Origin: a virus
Reading direction: 5' to 3' (one strand)
Length of the DNA stretch: 64,000 nt
IMG/VR virus record: IMGVR_UViG_3300046804_003469
Coordinates: 1-64,000 of that record
Part shown: one piece after another, positions 1 to 8,614 of the stretch
Position numbering within the stretch: position 1 is the stretch's first letter
How the letters are laid out: every line of letters starts with the position of its first letter
The notes under the pieces: model-generated
Database searches by the model: none
Told to the model about the DNA's origin: nothing
What the model saw: only the letters and a program-made list of their open reading frames with translations
Made by a program: the position numbers and the translations under genes

Positions 1-1
1 T

Positions 2-328
2 TTTAGACCTAAAGAATATGAAAATTTAGGTCCAGAAAAATATTCATATTGTCAACCTTATTCTGAAAAAATTGAAATTATTAATTCTTTATATGATGAT
101 GGGTATAAAATTTTAATTTATACTGCAAGAGGGATGCATCAATTTGATGGCAATATTATTGAAATTTATAATAAGTTATATAATAAAACAAATGATCAAT
201 TAAAATCCTGGGGATTAAAGTATCATAAACTTATAATGGGTAAAATATACTACGATCTTTTAATTGATGATAAAGCATTGAACTCTAAAAATATTGATAA
301 AGATACCATTCGAGAATTTTTAAAATAA
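2..328 (+). CDS. HAD-like hydrolase, C-terminal part (5' end outside window)
   Basis: The reading frame is open from the first bases of the window and stops at TAA 326-328, giving 108 residues without a start, so the gene begins upstream. It shows the late half of a small HAD phosphatase-like fold: a helix starting EKIEIINSLYDDGYKI, the strand and turn IYTARG (HAD motif II region), QLKSWGLKYHKL, a lysine in MGKIYYD (motif III type) and the acidic LLIDDKAL (motif IV). Small HAD proteins of this kind occur in polysaccharide gene clusters, which fits the genes downstream. The substrate cannot be told, and the catalytic DxD motif I would lie outside the window. Confidence 0.65.
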   Translation, partial: FRPKEYENLGPEKYSYCQPYSEKIEIINSLYDDGYKILIYTARGMHQFDGNIIEIYNKLYNKTNDQLKSWGLKYHKLIMGKIYYDLLIDDKALNSKNIDKDTIREFLK

Positions 329-338
329 CCAATTATTG

Positions 339-347
339 TGCTATAAT
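339..347 (+). promoter_or_regulatory. Extended -10 promoter TGCTATAAT
   Basis: A perfect TATAAT (342-347) is preceded by TGC, the extended -10 pattern. It lies in the 44-bp gap before the GDP-mannose epimerase gene, so the expected transcript start is about 20 bp before its ATG. No good -35 is visible. It is one of four such elements in the sugar cassette. Confidence 0.6.
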
Positions 348-372
348 ATATACTAAGAGTTTTTATTCATCT

Positions 373-1440
373 ATGAGTGATTATAAGAAGACAGCACTTG
401 TTCTTGGTGCTGGTGGTTTTATTGGAAGCCACATGGTAAAAAGACTGCGAGCAGAAGGTTATTGGGTTCGTGGTGTAGATCTTAAGAAACCAGAATTTTC
501 TCCGTCTGAAGCGAACGAATTTATTATTGGAGATCTTCGTGATGTTACTTTTGTTGAAAGAGTAATTCAATTTAAAGGTTATTCTGGAAACTTTTATCAT
601 TTTGTTGCTTCTCAGTATCTCCAACCATTTGATGAAATCTACCAGTTTGCTGCCGATATGGGTGGAGCAGGATTCGTTTTCACTGGAGAAAACGATGCAG
701 ACATTATGCACAATTCAGTGTCTATTAATCTAAATGTTCTTGAATCTGTAAGACAATTCAATAATTACAAAGGAGAAAACAAAACTAAAATTTTCTATTC
801 TGGATCTGCTTGCATGTATCCAGAGCACAACCAATTAGATCCTGATAATCCCGATTGCCGTGAAGAATCCGCATATCCAGCAAACCCAGACTCAGAATAT
901 GGTTGGGAGAAACTTTTCTCCGAACGTTTATACTTTGCTTACAACCGTAATTATGACATCCCTGTTAGGGTTGCTCGTTACCATAATATTTTTGGCCCTG
1001 AAGGAACCTGGGAAGGTGGAAGGGAAAAGGCACCCGCAGCGATCTGTCGTAAAGTTGCTTATTTACCATCAGAAGGCGGAACTGTAGAAGTATGGGGTGA
1101 CGGTAAACAGACTCGTTCATTCCTTTATATTGATGAGTGTATTGAAGCCACTCGTCGTATGATGGATTCTGATTTTATGGGACCAGTTAATATTGGTTCG
1201 GAAGAGATGGTAACAATTAATCAACTTGTTGATATTGCAGCAAAAGTTGCTGGTAAAACTGTGCATAAAATGCATAAGTTAGATGCTCCTTTGGGAGTTC
1301 GTGGACGTAATTCTAATAATGATTTAATTCGTGAAAAACTTGGATGGGATTATTCTCAACCTCTTGAAGAAGGGATTCGTAAAACATATGAATGGATTTA
1401 CTCTAGAATAAATCAAACAATCATGTATCACCCTGTTTGA
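373..1440 (+). CDS. gme: GDP-mannose 3,5-epimerase-like protein
   Basis: A 355-residue extended short-chain dehydrogenase. It has the NAD-binding GAGGFIGSH near the N-terminus, and then the signature of GDP-mannose 3,5-epimerase rather than of generic epimerases: AADMGG, SACMYPE (the catalytic cysteine segment), the SDR tyrosine/lysine in YGWEK, RYHNIFGPEGTW, GREKAPAA, WGDGKQTRSF and VRGRNS. The family converts GDP-D-mannose to GDP-L-galactose (and GDP-L-gulose). Compared with the plant enzyme there is an extra stretch of about 25 residues around residues 60-85. It begins the cassette behind an extended -10 promoter. The product is a close chemical relative of GDP-L-fucose, relevant to the GT11 genes downstream. 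Confidence 0.88.
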   Translation: MSDYKKTALVLGAGGFIGSHMVKRLRAEGYWVRGVDLKKPEFSPSEANEFIIGDLRDVTFVERVIQFKGYSGNFYHFVASQYLQPFDEIYQFAADMGGAGFVFTGENDADIMHNSVSINLNVLESVRQFNNYKGENKTKIFYSGSACMYPEHNQLDPDNPDCREESAYPANPDSEYGWEKLFSERLYFAYNRNYDIPVRVARYHNIFGPEGTWEGGREKAPAAICRKVAYLPSEGGTVEVWGDGKQTRSFLYIDECIEATRRMMDSDFMGPVNIGSEEMVTINQLVDIAAKVAGKTVHKMHKLDAPLGVRGRNSNNDLIREKLGWDYSQPLEEGIRKTYEWIYSRINQTIMYHPV

Positions 1441-1449
1441 GGTAACAAT

Positions 1450-2238
1450 ATGAATATTGGTATTATTGGTGTAGGTGTAGTTGGAAGCGCAATCAAATTA
1501 GGATTTGAAAGATTGGGGCATGATGTATTTTTTCATGATGTTAAACATAATACATCAATAACTGATGTACTTAATACTGAAGTATGTTATATCTGCGTAC
1601 CAACACCAGAAAATGAAGATGGTAGTTGTAATACTGTAATTGTTGAAAACGTAATTGATGAATTAGTTCAAAATAATTACAATGGTATTATTGCTATTAA
1701 ATCTACTGTAGTACCTGGAACAACAGAGAATCTTTTATCCAAATATGAAAAACTTGCTTTTGTTCCAGAGTTCTTGAGAGAAAGATGTGCTATATCTGAC
1801 TTTATACAAAACCATGAAGTCTGTGTTATTGGTACACATTCTGATGAGATTTATGAAGTAATCAAATCCAGTCATGGAAATTTCCCACAAGAATTTGTAA
1901 AATGTACTCCAACAGAAGCAGAATTTAGTAAGTATTTTCATAATGTTCATAACGCTATGCAAATTATATTTGCAAATAGTTTTTATGAAGTCTGCACTAA
2001 AATGGGAGTCAGTTATGACAATGTGAAAAATTCTCTCAAAAATAGAACAAATATTAATTTTAATTATTTGAACTGTAATAAAAACTTCAGAGGATTTGGT
2101 GGTGTATGTCTGCCTAAAGATACTGCAGCAATGGATTATCTTTGTAAAAAATTAAATTTAGATGTAGAGTTTTTTCAGAACATATTAGATGAAAATTCTA
2201 AGTATGTAACGACTGTCCCAGATGGAATGAGATTATGA
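1450..2238 (+). CDS. Short UDP-glucose/GDP-mannose dehydrogenase-family protein
   Basis: A 262-residue protein starting with a Rossmann fold (GIIGVGVVGSAI) and containing the family's middle-domain segment with the presumed catalytic cysteine in GGVCLPKD near residue 220. Full members such as the one at 15742-16893 have about 380-450 residues and a C-terminal sugar-nucleotide domain, which is missing here. It keeps the NAD site, the VPTPE loop and the cysteine, so it may still oxidise a substrate or act with a partner. A GAGGTAAC ribosome-binding sequence precedes the ATG. The stop overlaps the next start by 4 bp, so the two are probably co-translated. Confidence 0.75.
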   Translation: MNIGIIGVGVVGSAIKLGFERLGHDVFFHDVKHNTSITDVLNTEVCYICVPTPENEDGSCNTVIVENVIDELVQNNYNGIIAIKSTVVPGTTENLLSKYEKLAFVPEFLRERCAISDFIQNHEVCVIGTHSDEIYEVIKSSHGNFPQEFVKCTPTEAEFSKYFHNVHNAMQIIFANSFYEVCTKMGVSYDNVKNSLKNRTNINFNYLNCNKNFRGFGGVCLPKDTAAMDYLCKKLNLDVEFFQNILDENSKYVTTVPDGMRL

Positions 2239-3170
2239 AAAGAGTTTTAGTAACAGGTGGATGTGGATTTATAGGTCATCACCTTGTAATGAAACTTCTA
2301 AAAGAAGGATATGAAGTAACTGTTTTTGATAATCAACAGAGAGGAAATATTGGTCTTTTAGAATCTGTAAAAGATAAGATTAATTATTATAATGGTGACA
2401 TCAGACAACTTGATGATCTTGTAAATGCATCTGTAAATATTGATGTAATTATTCATTTAGCATTTGTAAACGGAACAAAAAACTTTTATTCAATACCTAG
2501 TTCAATTATAGATATTGGAATTCGTGGATTAATGAATGTTTATGATGCTGCAAAAATTAATAATATCAAAGAATTGTTTTTAGCATCATCTTCAGAAACA
2601 TATCAAACTCCTCCAATTACTCCTACACCAGAAGATGTTCCTTTGATTATTCCTGATGTAACAAATCCAAGGTATTCATATGGAGGAACAAAAATCTTAT
2701 ATGAGTTAGTTGGTCAACACTATAGGAGTGATGAGTTTGATAGAGTTATTACTTTTAGACCTCATAATGTTTATGGAACAAACATGGGTAAAGATCATGT
2801 TATTCCAGAATTAATTGAAAAAATTAAAAAGGGATATGATTCTGGTGAAATAACTTTATTAGGTGATGGAACCCAAACAAGATCTTTTTGCCATATTGAT
2901 GATTTTTGTGATGGAATTTTAACTCTATTAATTTCTGGGAAGCATAAAGAAATTTATCACATTGGAAATGATGAAGAAGTTACAATAGAAGAACTTTGTA
3001 AAAAAATATTTAATACGATGAATGTAAATCTGAAGATTAAATATTCAGAAGCACCTAGGGGAGAAACAAATCGTAGAATCCCTGACATTTCTAAATTAAA
3101 ATCATTAGGATATAATCCTAAAATAAATCTTGATGAAGGATTAGTACAAATATTAAATGAGGAAAAATGA
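2235..3170 (+). CDS. NAD-dependent nucleotide-sugar epimerase/dehydratase
   Basis: A 311-residue extended SDR enzyme. It has the NAD motif GGCGFIGHH, the active-site serine region SSSETY, a YxxxK catalytic pair in YSYGGTK, RPHNVYG and the C-terminal DISKLKSLGYNP typical of UDP-glucose 4-epimerase-like and dTDP-glucose dehydratase-like enzymes. The exact sugar is not readable. It overlaps its neighbours by 4 bp on both sides and is followed by a cupin and an acyltransferase. That order suggests a short pathway that changes the configuration of a keto-sugar and then acylates it. Confidence 0.8.
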   Translation: MKRVLVTGGCGFIGHHLVMKLLKEGYEVTVFDNQQRGNIGLLESVKDKINYYNGDIRQLDDLVNASVNIDVIIHLAFVNGTKNFYSIPSSIIDIGIRGLMNVYDAAKINNIKELFLASSSETYQTPPITPTPEDVPLIIPDVTNPRYSYGGTKILYELVGQHYRSDEFDRVITFRPHNVYGTNMGKDHVIPELIEKIKKGYDSGEITLLGDGTQTRSFCHIDDFCDGILTLLISGKHKEIYHIGNDEEVTIEELCKKIFNTMNVNLKIKYSEAPRGETNRRIPDISKLKSLGYNPKINLDEGLVQILNEEK

Positions 3171-3595
3171 AATTAATTTATTCTAAAGTAGAACCAGAAA
3201 AACTACTCCACATTGTTTACAGATATTCCGAAATTAACGAAAGGACTGATATTGCTCCAGAGAATCAATTCTTGCAATTATCTAGTATTAAACAGAATAA
3301 GGGTAAAAAATATAGAGCACATGAGCATATTTGGAAAGAACCAAAATACGAAAAAGTAATAGCACAAGAATCTTGGGTTGTAATCGATGGATCTGTAAAG
3401 GTTTACATGTATGACTTAGATGGATCTCTTTTAAATGAGGATATTATTACTAGAGGAGATTGTTCTGTTACTTTTGAAGCGGGTCATAACTATGAAATAA
3501 TGGAAGACAATACGATTGTTTATGAATATAAAACTGGACCTTATGAAGGTGTTAAAAATGACAAAGTGTTTTTCGATGAAAAGTATAGGGACTGA
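3167..3595 (+). CDS. Cupin-fold protein of sugar cassette
   Basis: A 142-residue protein with a likely cupin beta-barrel: a histidine pair in RAHEHIW, a glutamate/glycine turn ESWVVIDGSVKV and a second half GDCSVTFEAGHNYEI that supplies another possible metal-ligand histidine. Small cupins in nucleotide-sugar clusters are often ketoisomerases or epimerases, but no specific family motif is clear, so activity is unassigned. The start overlaps the upstream epimerase by 4 bp and the end overlaps the following acyltransferase. Confidence 0.55.
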   Translation: MKLIYSKVEPEKLLHIVYRYSEINERTDIAPENQFLQLSSIKQNKGKKYRAHEHIWKEPKYEKVIAQESWVVIDGSVKVYMYDLDGSLLNEDIITRGDCSVTFEAGHNYEIMEDNTIVYEYKTGPYEGVKNDKVFFDEKYRD

Positions 3596-4106
3596 TGTTT
3601 GTATTGATAAATTTGTAAGGATAACTCGACCAAATTTAGTTGAAATTGGAAATCATGTAGCAATTGATTTTGGATTTACCTGCACAACACAATTAAAAGT
3701 TGGTGATTATGTGCATATATCTCCTCATGTTTCTGTTATAGGTGGGGAACAAGGAAGATTAGAAATAGATGATTTTTGTTTCATATCTACAGGAGCAAGA
3801 GTTATATGTTCGTCTGAAAAATTTATGGGAGATGGATTAGTCGGTCCTTTTATTCCTAAAGAATATCGAGATACAGTTCTTAAAGGTACAGTTAAATTTG
3901 AAAGATTTTCTGGCATGTGTGCAAATTCTATAATTATGCCAGGAGTTACAATGGCAGAAGGATCCGTACTTGGTGCTAATTCTTTTCTTAAAGAATCTAC
4001 AGAACCTTGGGGGATCTATGCTGGAAGTCCTGCAAGGTTGATAAAGAAAAGAAGGAGTGATATAATTTACAATAACGCAAAAGAAATGGGTTACGTCTAT
4101 GAGTAA
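3576..4106 (+). CDS. Hexapeptide-repeat O-acetyltransferase
   Basis: A left-handed beta-helix acyltransferase of about 176 residues. Imperfect hexapeptide repeats run through LVEIGNHVAI, LKVGDYVHISPHVSVIGG and IIMPGVTMAEGSVLGANS, ending with the family's AGSPARLIKKR. Such enzymes transfer acetyl groups from acetyl-CoA to sugars. Two starts are possible: ATG 3576 (used here) and ATG 3558, which has a better AAGGTG Shine-Dalgarno and would add six residues. Either overlaps the cupin gene. An extended -10 promoter for the next gene lies inside its last codons. Confidence 0.8.
   Translation: MKSIGTDVCIDKFVRITRPNLVEIGNHVAIDFGFTCTTQLKVGDYVHISPHVSVIGGEQGRLEIDDFCFISTGARVICSSEKFMGDGLVGPFIPKEYRDTVLKGTVKFERFSGMCANSIIMPGVTMAEGSVLGANSFLKESTEPWGIYAGSPARLIKKRRSDIIYNNAKEMGYVYE
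4038..4066 (+). promoter_or_regulatory. Promoter TTGATA-N17-TGA-TATAAT inside 3' end of acyltransferase gene
   Basis: TTGATA at 4038-4043 and TATAAT at 4061-4066 are separated by 17 bp, and TGA directly before the -10 gives an extended -10. It lies in the coding sequence, 33 bp before the ATG at 4099, so it could drive the small aminotransferase and the fucosyltransferase genes independently. Confidence 0.6.
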
Positions 4107-4704
4107 TTTTGATGTAGTTACAGAACTAGAAAACAAAGTTGCAGAATTTTTTGGATCTCCATATGCAATCGCTGTAGATTGCTGTACACATGGAGTTGAA
4201 TTATGTCTGAGGTATGAGAACGTAAAAAAGATTACAGTCCCAACCAGAACTTATATTTCTATTCCTTTCCTAGCAAAAAAATTAAATCTTGAATGGGAAT
4301 GGGAAGATAAAGTGTGGAATGATTACTATCATCTTGGAGATACTAATATTATTGATGCTGCAGTTTTATGGGAAAGAAATAGTTACATCCCTGGAACATA
4401 TATGTGTCTTAGTTTTCAATTTCAAAAACACTTAAGTCTTGGTAGGGGAGGAATGATTCTTCTTGATAATCCAGTCGCTAGAGATCATCTTAAAAAGATG
4501 TCTTATGATGGTAGAGAACACGGTATTCCTTGGAGAACTCAAAACATCAGTAGTATGGGATATCATTATTATATGACTCCAGAAACTGCTCAATTAGGAT
4601 TAGATAAATTACCTAAAGCAATTGAATCAACACCTAGGAAATGGGTAGTTACTGATTGGCCAGATCTGAGAGAAATGGATGTTTTTAAAGAGGATGTAAA
4701 ATGA
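4099..4704 (+). CDS. Miniature DegT/DnrJ/EryC1-like protein
   Basis: A 201-residue relative of the PLP-dependent sugar aminotransferases. It has the N-terminal FFGSPYAIAVDCCTHGVELCL (substrate/PLP phosphate loop), VPTRTYISIP, an aspartate in IIDAAV, and SFQFQKHLSLGRGGMI, whose lysine aligns with the PLP-binding lysine of SFHxxKxLxxGEGG. Normal DegT enzymes have 360-400 residues, and the C-terminal half is absent. The family makes amino sugars from keto-sugars, but whether this short form is active is unknown. A second copy is fused to an acetyltransferase at 10089-11132. Confidence 0.7.
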   Translation: MSNFDVVTELENKVAEFFGSPYAIAVDCCTHGVELCLRYENVKKITVPTRTYISIPFLAKKLNLEWEWEDKVWNDYYHLGDTNIIDAAVLWERNSYIPGTYMCLSFQFQKHLSLGRGGMILLDNPVARDHLKKMSYDGREHGIPWRTQNISSMGYHYYMTPETAQLGLDKLPKAIESTPRKWVVTDWPDLREMDVFKEDVK

Positions 4705-5564
4705 TAGGATTTAATGAACTTGGAAGAAAGGGATGGTTGGGAAATCAAATGTTTCAGTATGCCTCACTGAGAGGAATTGCTGCAAATAGGGGATATGATT
4801 TTTGTATTCCTCCTAATGATAATACAAGAATTCATAACTATTCTCTCTTTGAATGTTTTGAATTAACTAACTGCGAAAGAGTTGGATATATTAATGCTGA
4901 AACTTATTATGCGGACACTACGGATCTACCGCATTCTTGTTGTTTTGAGTTTAGTGAAAAGTTATTCAATGAATGCCCAGACAATGTTAACATCAATGGG
5001 TTTTTTCAGACTGAAAAATACTTTAAACATATTGAAGAAAGTATAAGAGAAGATTTTACTTTTAAAAAAGATTACTTGGAACCATGCCAAGAATTTATTT
5101 CTCAATTTGATAAAACTCCGTTATTTTTACATGTACGCAGAAATGATTATGTAAAACATCCTGATCATCATTTCAATCAACCGATTGAATATTACATGAG
5201 ATCTTTAAAATATTTTGATGATGATTTAGATGTTTTGATTTTTTCTGATGATATTGAATGGTGTAAACAGCAAGAATTCTTTAATGGAGATAGATTCCAT
5301 TTTTCAGAATCAAAAGATAGATTTAATACTGTTGTTCCAGATTCTGGACACACTCAACCAGCATTAGTTCCATTTGTTGATTTGTGTTTGATGTCACTCT
5401 GTAATGGTGCTATTATTCCTAATAGTACATTAGGATGGTGGGGTGCTTGGTTGCAAAAAAATAGAGATAGGAGTATTATTTGTCCTACTTCTGATAGATG
5501 GTTTGGTCCCGCATATCCAGTGAACACTAAAGATATTTGCCCAGAAACTTGGATTAGAGGTTAG
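4701..5564 (+). CDS. GT11 family fucosyltransferase-like enzyme (copy 1)
   Basis: A 287-residue inverting glycosyltransferase of the alpha-1,2-fucosyltransferase family GT11. The three family motifs are present: GWLGNQMFQYASLRG near residues 11-25, HVRRNDYV near 143-150 (the HxRRxDY donor-binding motif) and NSTLGWWGAWL near 247. Members transfer L-fucose from GDP-L-fucose to galactose, commonly making an H-type end group. It follows the small aminotransferase with a 4-bp overlap. It is one of three GT11 genes in the window; the others are at 5571 and 17737. Confidence 0.88.
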   Translation: MIGFNELGRKGWLGNQMFQYASLRGIAANRGYDFCIPPNDNTRIHNYSLFECFELTNCERVGYINAETYYADTTDLPHSCCFEFSEKLFNECPDNVNINGFFQTEKYFKHIEESIREDFTFKKDYLEPCQEFISQFDKTPLFLHVRRNDYVKHPDHHFNQPIEYYMRSLKYFDDDLDVLIFSDDIEWCKQQEFFNGDRFHFSESKDRFNTVVPDSGHTQPALVPFVDLCLMSLCNGAIIPNSTLGWWGAWLQKNRDRSIICPTSDRWFGPAYPVNTKDICPETWIRG

Positions 5565-5570
5565 TTTACT

Positions 5571-6410
5571 ATGATTACATTTTTAGAATTAGGTCAATAT
5601 GGAAGACTTGGAAACCAGTTATTCCAATACGCTGCTTTAAAATCTTTATCAGTTTCTAAAGGATATCAAATAAAACTTCCTGGTAATCTTTATGATAGAG
5701 TGTGGCATAGTCAAAAATGTCTGTTATCTAAATTTAATATAAAGTTTGATAATTTAGAAAGCAGTGATTTATATAATGTAAAGACATATGATCAATATCA
5801 AATAACTGGAAGTGCTCAAGCATATGATCCAAATTTCTTTGATGTAGAAGATAATACAAATCTTTCTGGGTATTATCAAAATCTTAAATATTTTCATCAT
5901 CATTCTGAAGTCATCAAAGAAGATTTTAAAATTGATGAAAGTATTCAAAAAGAATCTATCAAATACCTAGAAGATAAAATTGGATTTGAAAAACCTATTG
6001 TCAGTGTACACATTCGAAGAGGAGATTATGCTCCTCATTCTGATCAAGAATTAATTAAAAATCATATCGAACAGTGTATAAAGTTTTTCAATGATGAAGT
6101 TAACTTCTTGCTTTTTACTGGTGGATCTACAGGAGTAGGAGAAAATAATATTGATGATGTCCAATATTTGAAATCAAATTTTAAAGATAGTAATTTTTAT
6201 TATAGTGAAACAAATAATCCTATTCAAGATTTTTGTTTGATGAGTAACTGTAATCATAATATTATTTCTCACGGTAGCACCTTTAGTTGGTGGGCTGCTT
6301 ATTTAAATTCCAATCAAGATAGAAAAGTCCTTGCTCCTAAAAATCCAGATAGTGTAGATCAAAGTGTAGTATATGATTGCTTCTATCCAGAAGATTGGAT
6401 TTTAATGTAG
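5571..6410 (+). CDS. GT11 family fucosyltransferase-like enzyme (copy 2)
   Basis: A 279-residue GT11 protein with GRLGNQLFQYAALKSL near the N-terminus, HIRRGDYAPH in the middle and SHGSTFSWWAAYL near the end. It lies 6 bp after copy 1 but differs widely from it outside the motifs, so it is an old paralog, probably with another acceptor or linkage. A TGGTATAAT element straddles the short gap after its stop codon. Confidence 0.87.
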   Translation: MITFLELGQYGRLGNQLFQYAALKSLSVSKGYQIKLPGNLYDRVWHSQKCLLSKFNIKFDNLESSDLYNVKTYDQYQITGSAQAYDPNFFDVEDNTNLSGYYQNLKYFHHHSEVIKEDFKIDESIQKESIKYLEDKIGFEKPIVSVHIRRGDYAPHSDQELIKNHIEQCIKFFNDEVNFLLFTGGSTGVGENNIDDVQYLKSNFKDSNFYYSETNNPIQDFCLMSNCNHNIISHGSTFSWWAAYLNSNQDRKVLAPKNPDSVDQSVVYDCFYPEDWILM

Positions 6411-6416
6411 TTGATG

Positions 6417-6425
6417 TGGTATAAT
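6417..6425 (+). promoter_or_regulatory. Extended -10 promoter TGGTATAAT
   Basis: TGG plus perfect TATAAT (6420-6425) directly after the stop of the second GT11 gene, with a weak TTGGAT at 6395-6400 (19-bp spacing). The -10 ends only 4 bp before ATG 6430, so a transcript from it would start at or just inside the methyltransferase gene. Confidence 0.5.
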
Positions 6426-6429
6426 AAAG

Positions 6430-7107
6430 ATGGAAAACACTAACAAATGCGGTATGTTTGAAAACATTGAAATACCTTCTAATATTGAGAGAATCTATAT
6501 TGATGTAGGTTTAGCAGCAGATGCTCCACATTCTTTGGAATGGTTATCTTCAGATCCAAATTGTTTTGTATTTGGATTTGAACCAGTTAAAGAAAATTGT
6601 GAACGAGTTTTGGAAAAAATAAAAGAACGTGGATATGAAGATAGGTATAAACTATATGAATGTGCAGTAGACAATGTAGTTGGGCAGCAAGTTAAAGATT
6701 TTTATGTAACTTGTAATTCTGAAGTTGATAGAGATCATGGTCAATCTAGTCTATTCAAATTGAAAGATGAATTGAAGCATTCTGAAGGTACAAAATATTG
6801 GGTTGAAAAGGTTGTCCCTACAGTCTGTATTAATTTGGCAGATTTTTTAATTAAAATTGATTGGGAAAGATTTAAAAATATTTCTTGTCTTAAGACAGAT
6901 ACTCAAGGAAATGATATGAATATACTCAATTCTATCGAATCTTTCTTTGATAGAATCCCATTAATCTTTTGTGAGTCGCATGTTCATGGACAATATCAGA
7001 AGGACGATGATAATCCAAATATTGTATACAATTATATGACAAGTAAAGGATATCAACTTGTAAACTGCAGTATTGATAATGCAGATCATTATTACCAAAG
7101 AGTTTAA
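6430..7107 (+). CDS. FkbM-family methyltransferase
   Basis: A 225-residue SAM-dependent methyltransferase of the FkbM type: IYIDVGLA (motif I), VFGFEPVKENC (acidic motif II), a central YECAVDN, and the characteristic late stretch LKTDTQGNDMNIL followed by IFCESHV. FkbM proteins methylate hydroxyl groups of sugars and polyketides and are common in LPS and glycan clusters. No Shine-Dalgarno is visible before ATG 6430. Because a strong -10 lies 4 bp upstream, the second in-frame ATG at 6454 is a possible real start. Confidence 0.8.
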   Translation: MENTNKCGMFENIEIPSNIERIYIDVGLAADAPHSLEWLSSDPNCFVFGFEPVKENCERVLEKIKERGYEDRYKLYECAVDNVVGQQVKDFYVTCNSEVDRDHGQSSLFKLKDELKHSEGTKYWVEKVVPTVCINLADFLIKIDWERFKNISCLKTDTQGNDMNILNSIESFFDRIPLIFCESHVHGQYQKDDDNPNIVYNYMTSKGYQLVNCSIDNADHYYQRV

Positions 7108-7112
7108 ATCGT

Positions 7113-8069
7113 ATGAGAGTTGTAACAGATGGATCTGGTGATTACCCAGATGGACCTACAGTAAAAATCAATCTAACTAGATTTGATGAACCTGATAATG
7201 ATACGGTTCTTTTTTATGGATACAATTCTGTCTTCAATCAAGAACTCCGCGAAGAATATAAAAATTATAAAAACAAAATTTTATTGAATCTTTGGATGCC
7301 AACAGAGTTTAATGGTAATCCTCCTTTTCCATCTGGTATGACAGATTATCAACCAGATGGAAAATTCATGGAATATTTTGATACCATTTATACTATTTGT
7401 CCATATACAATTGATTGGATAAAGGAAATGACTGGAGATGAAAGATATAAATTTATCTGGCATCCGTTTGCTTCTCCAAGAGATTATAATGGATCTGATT
7501 TATCATATGAAAAGAAATATGATATGTGTTATTTTGGTGGCATCCATGGAAAGTATCATGAAGATATTGCCAGGGTAGTTAGAGAATATAATGGTAGAAT
7601 TTCTTACATCTATCCCAATCAATATACAACTGATATTGCATTGAGTCATCATCAAAAAATGCAACTTGCTTGTAATTCTAAAATTACAGTGGTAATCAAT
7701 CAATGCCCATTAACTACTAATCATATTAATTCTATTAAGAGATATAAGAATTGGGATAAAAATGAAGCATTTGTTGGGGTAAATTTTGATATTCCTACTG
7801 TTCCTCAATACAAATGTAGAACTGCTGAAGCAGCATTTGCTCGTAGTGTTATTCTTGTAAAACGTGATCGTTGGAATATCATCGAAAATTTCTTTGAAAC
7901 AGATGAGTTTGTCTACTTTGATGATATTAATGATATGAAAGAAAAGATAAATCATATTCTAACTAAATATGAGGAATATCAACCAATGCTTGAAAAGGCA
8001 TATTTAAGATCATTACAAATGGATGGACAAGGAACATTTATGAAAATTAAGGAGAATGAAAATGTTTGA
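7113..8069 (+). CDS. Probable glycosyltransferase (GT-B type)
   Basis: A 318-residue protein whose second half resembles the nucleotide-sugar domain of GT-B glycosyltransferases: YDMCYFGGIHGKYHE begins a Rossmann-like domain, and CRTAEAAFARSVILVKRD, then DEFVYFDDINDMKEKINHIL, matches the helix-strand pattern found where these enzymes hold the donor. The N-terminal part (DTVLFYGYNSVFN) fits the acceptor domain. No family number can be given. It overlaps the next gene by 8 bp. Confidence 0.55.
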   Translation: MRVVTDGSGDYPDGPTVKINLTRFDEPDNDTVLFYGYNSVFNQELREEYKNYKNKILLNLWMPTEFNGNPPFPSGMTDYQPDGKFMEYFDTIYTICPYTIDWIKEMTGDERYKFIWHPFASPRDYNGSDLSYEKKYDMCYFGGIHGKYHEDIARVVREYNGRISYIYPNQYTTDIALSHHQKMQLACNSKITVVINQCPLTTNHINSIKRYKNWDKNEAFVGVNFDIPTVPQYKCRTAEAAFARSVILVKRDRWNIIENFFETDEFVYFDDINDMKEKINHILTKYEEYQPMLEKAYLRSLQMDGQGTFMKIKENENV

Positions 8070-8604
8070 TACCTCATCAAGAAAAAAATTCGTAGCATCT
8101 TTCCCAGAATCTTTTACTGTCGGAGCAGAAGTAGGGGTATCAAGTGGAGATTTTGCAAAGAACATTCTTACAGTAACAAAGAATGTAAAACTATATTGTG
8201 TAGATATTTGGGAACAAAATTATCAACTTCCAGATCCAGAAAGATCATATAAAGAAACATTCAATAATCTTATTCCTTTTGGTGCTGAAAGATTTGAATT
8301 AGTTCGTGAAGGATCACCAAAATCAGCATTAAGATTTGAAGATGAATTCTTTGATTTTGTTTACATCGATGCAGATCATCATTACGAACCAGTTCTTGAG
8401 GATCTGAAAGCATGGTATCCAAAAGTTAAGAGTGGTGGAGTATTCTTCGGTCACGATTATAATCAACCTTGGGATGGTGTAGTTAATGCAGTTAATGAAT
8501 TCTTTGCTGAAAAAGGATATGAAGTTGGAGTTATTTCTTCTGTTGGATATGCTGATGGCGACCAAGATGGAGGATCTCAAAGTTGGTATGTGATTAAAAA
8601 ATGA
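8062..8604 (+). CDS. SAM-dependent class I methyltransferase
   Basis: A 180-residue methyltransferase with motif I GAEVGVSSGDFAKNI, motif II LYCVDIW, FDFVYIDADHHYEPVLEDL and GGVFFGHDYN, the pattern of Methyltransf_24-like proteins found in glycan clusters. ATG 8056 is also in frame, but the AAGGAG at 8049-8054 is 7 bp before ATG 8062 and only 1 bp before 8056, so 8062 is chosen. The methylated substrate is unknown. Confidence 0.8.
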   Translation: MFDTSSRKKFVASFPESFTVGAEVGVSSGDFAKNILTVTKNVKLYCVDIWEQNYQLPDPERSYKETFNNLIPFGAERFELVREGSPKSALRFEDEFFDFVYIDADHHYEPVLEDLKAWYPKVKSGGVFFGHDYNQPWDGVVNAVNEFFAEKGYEVGVISSVGYADGDQDGGSQSWYVIKK

Positions 8605-8614
8605 TCTAACCTTT

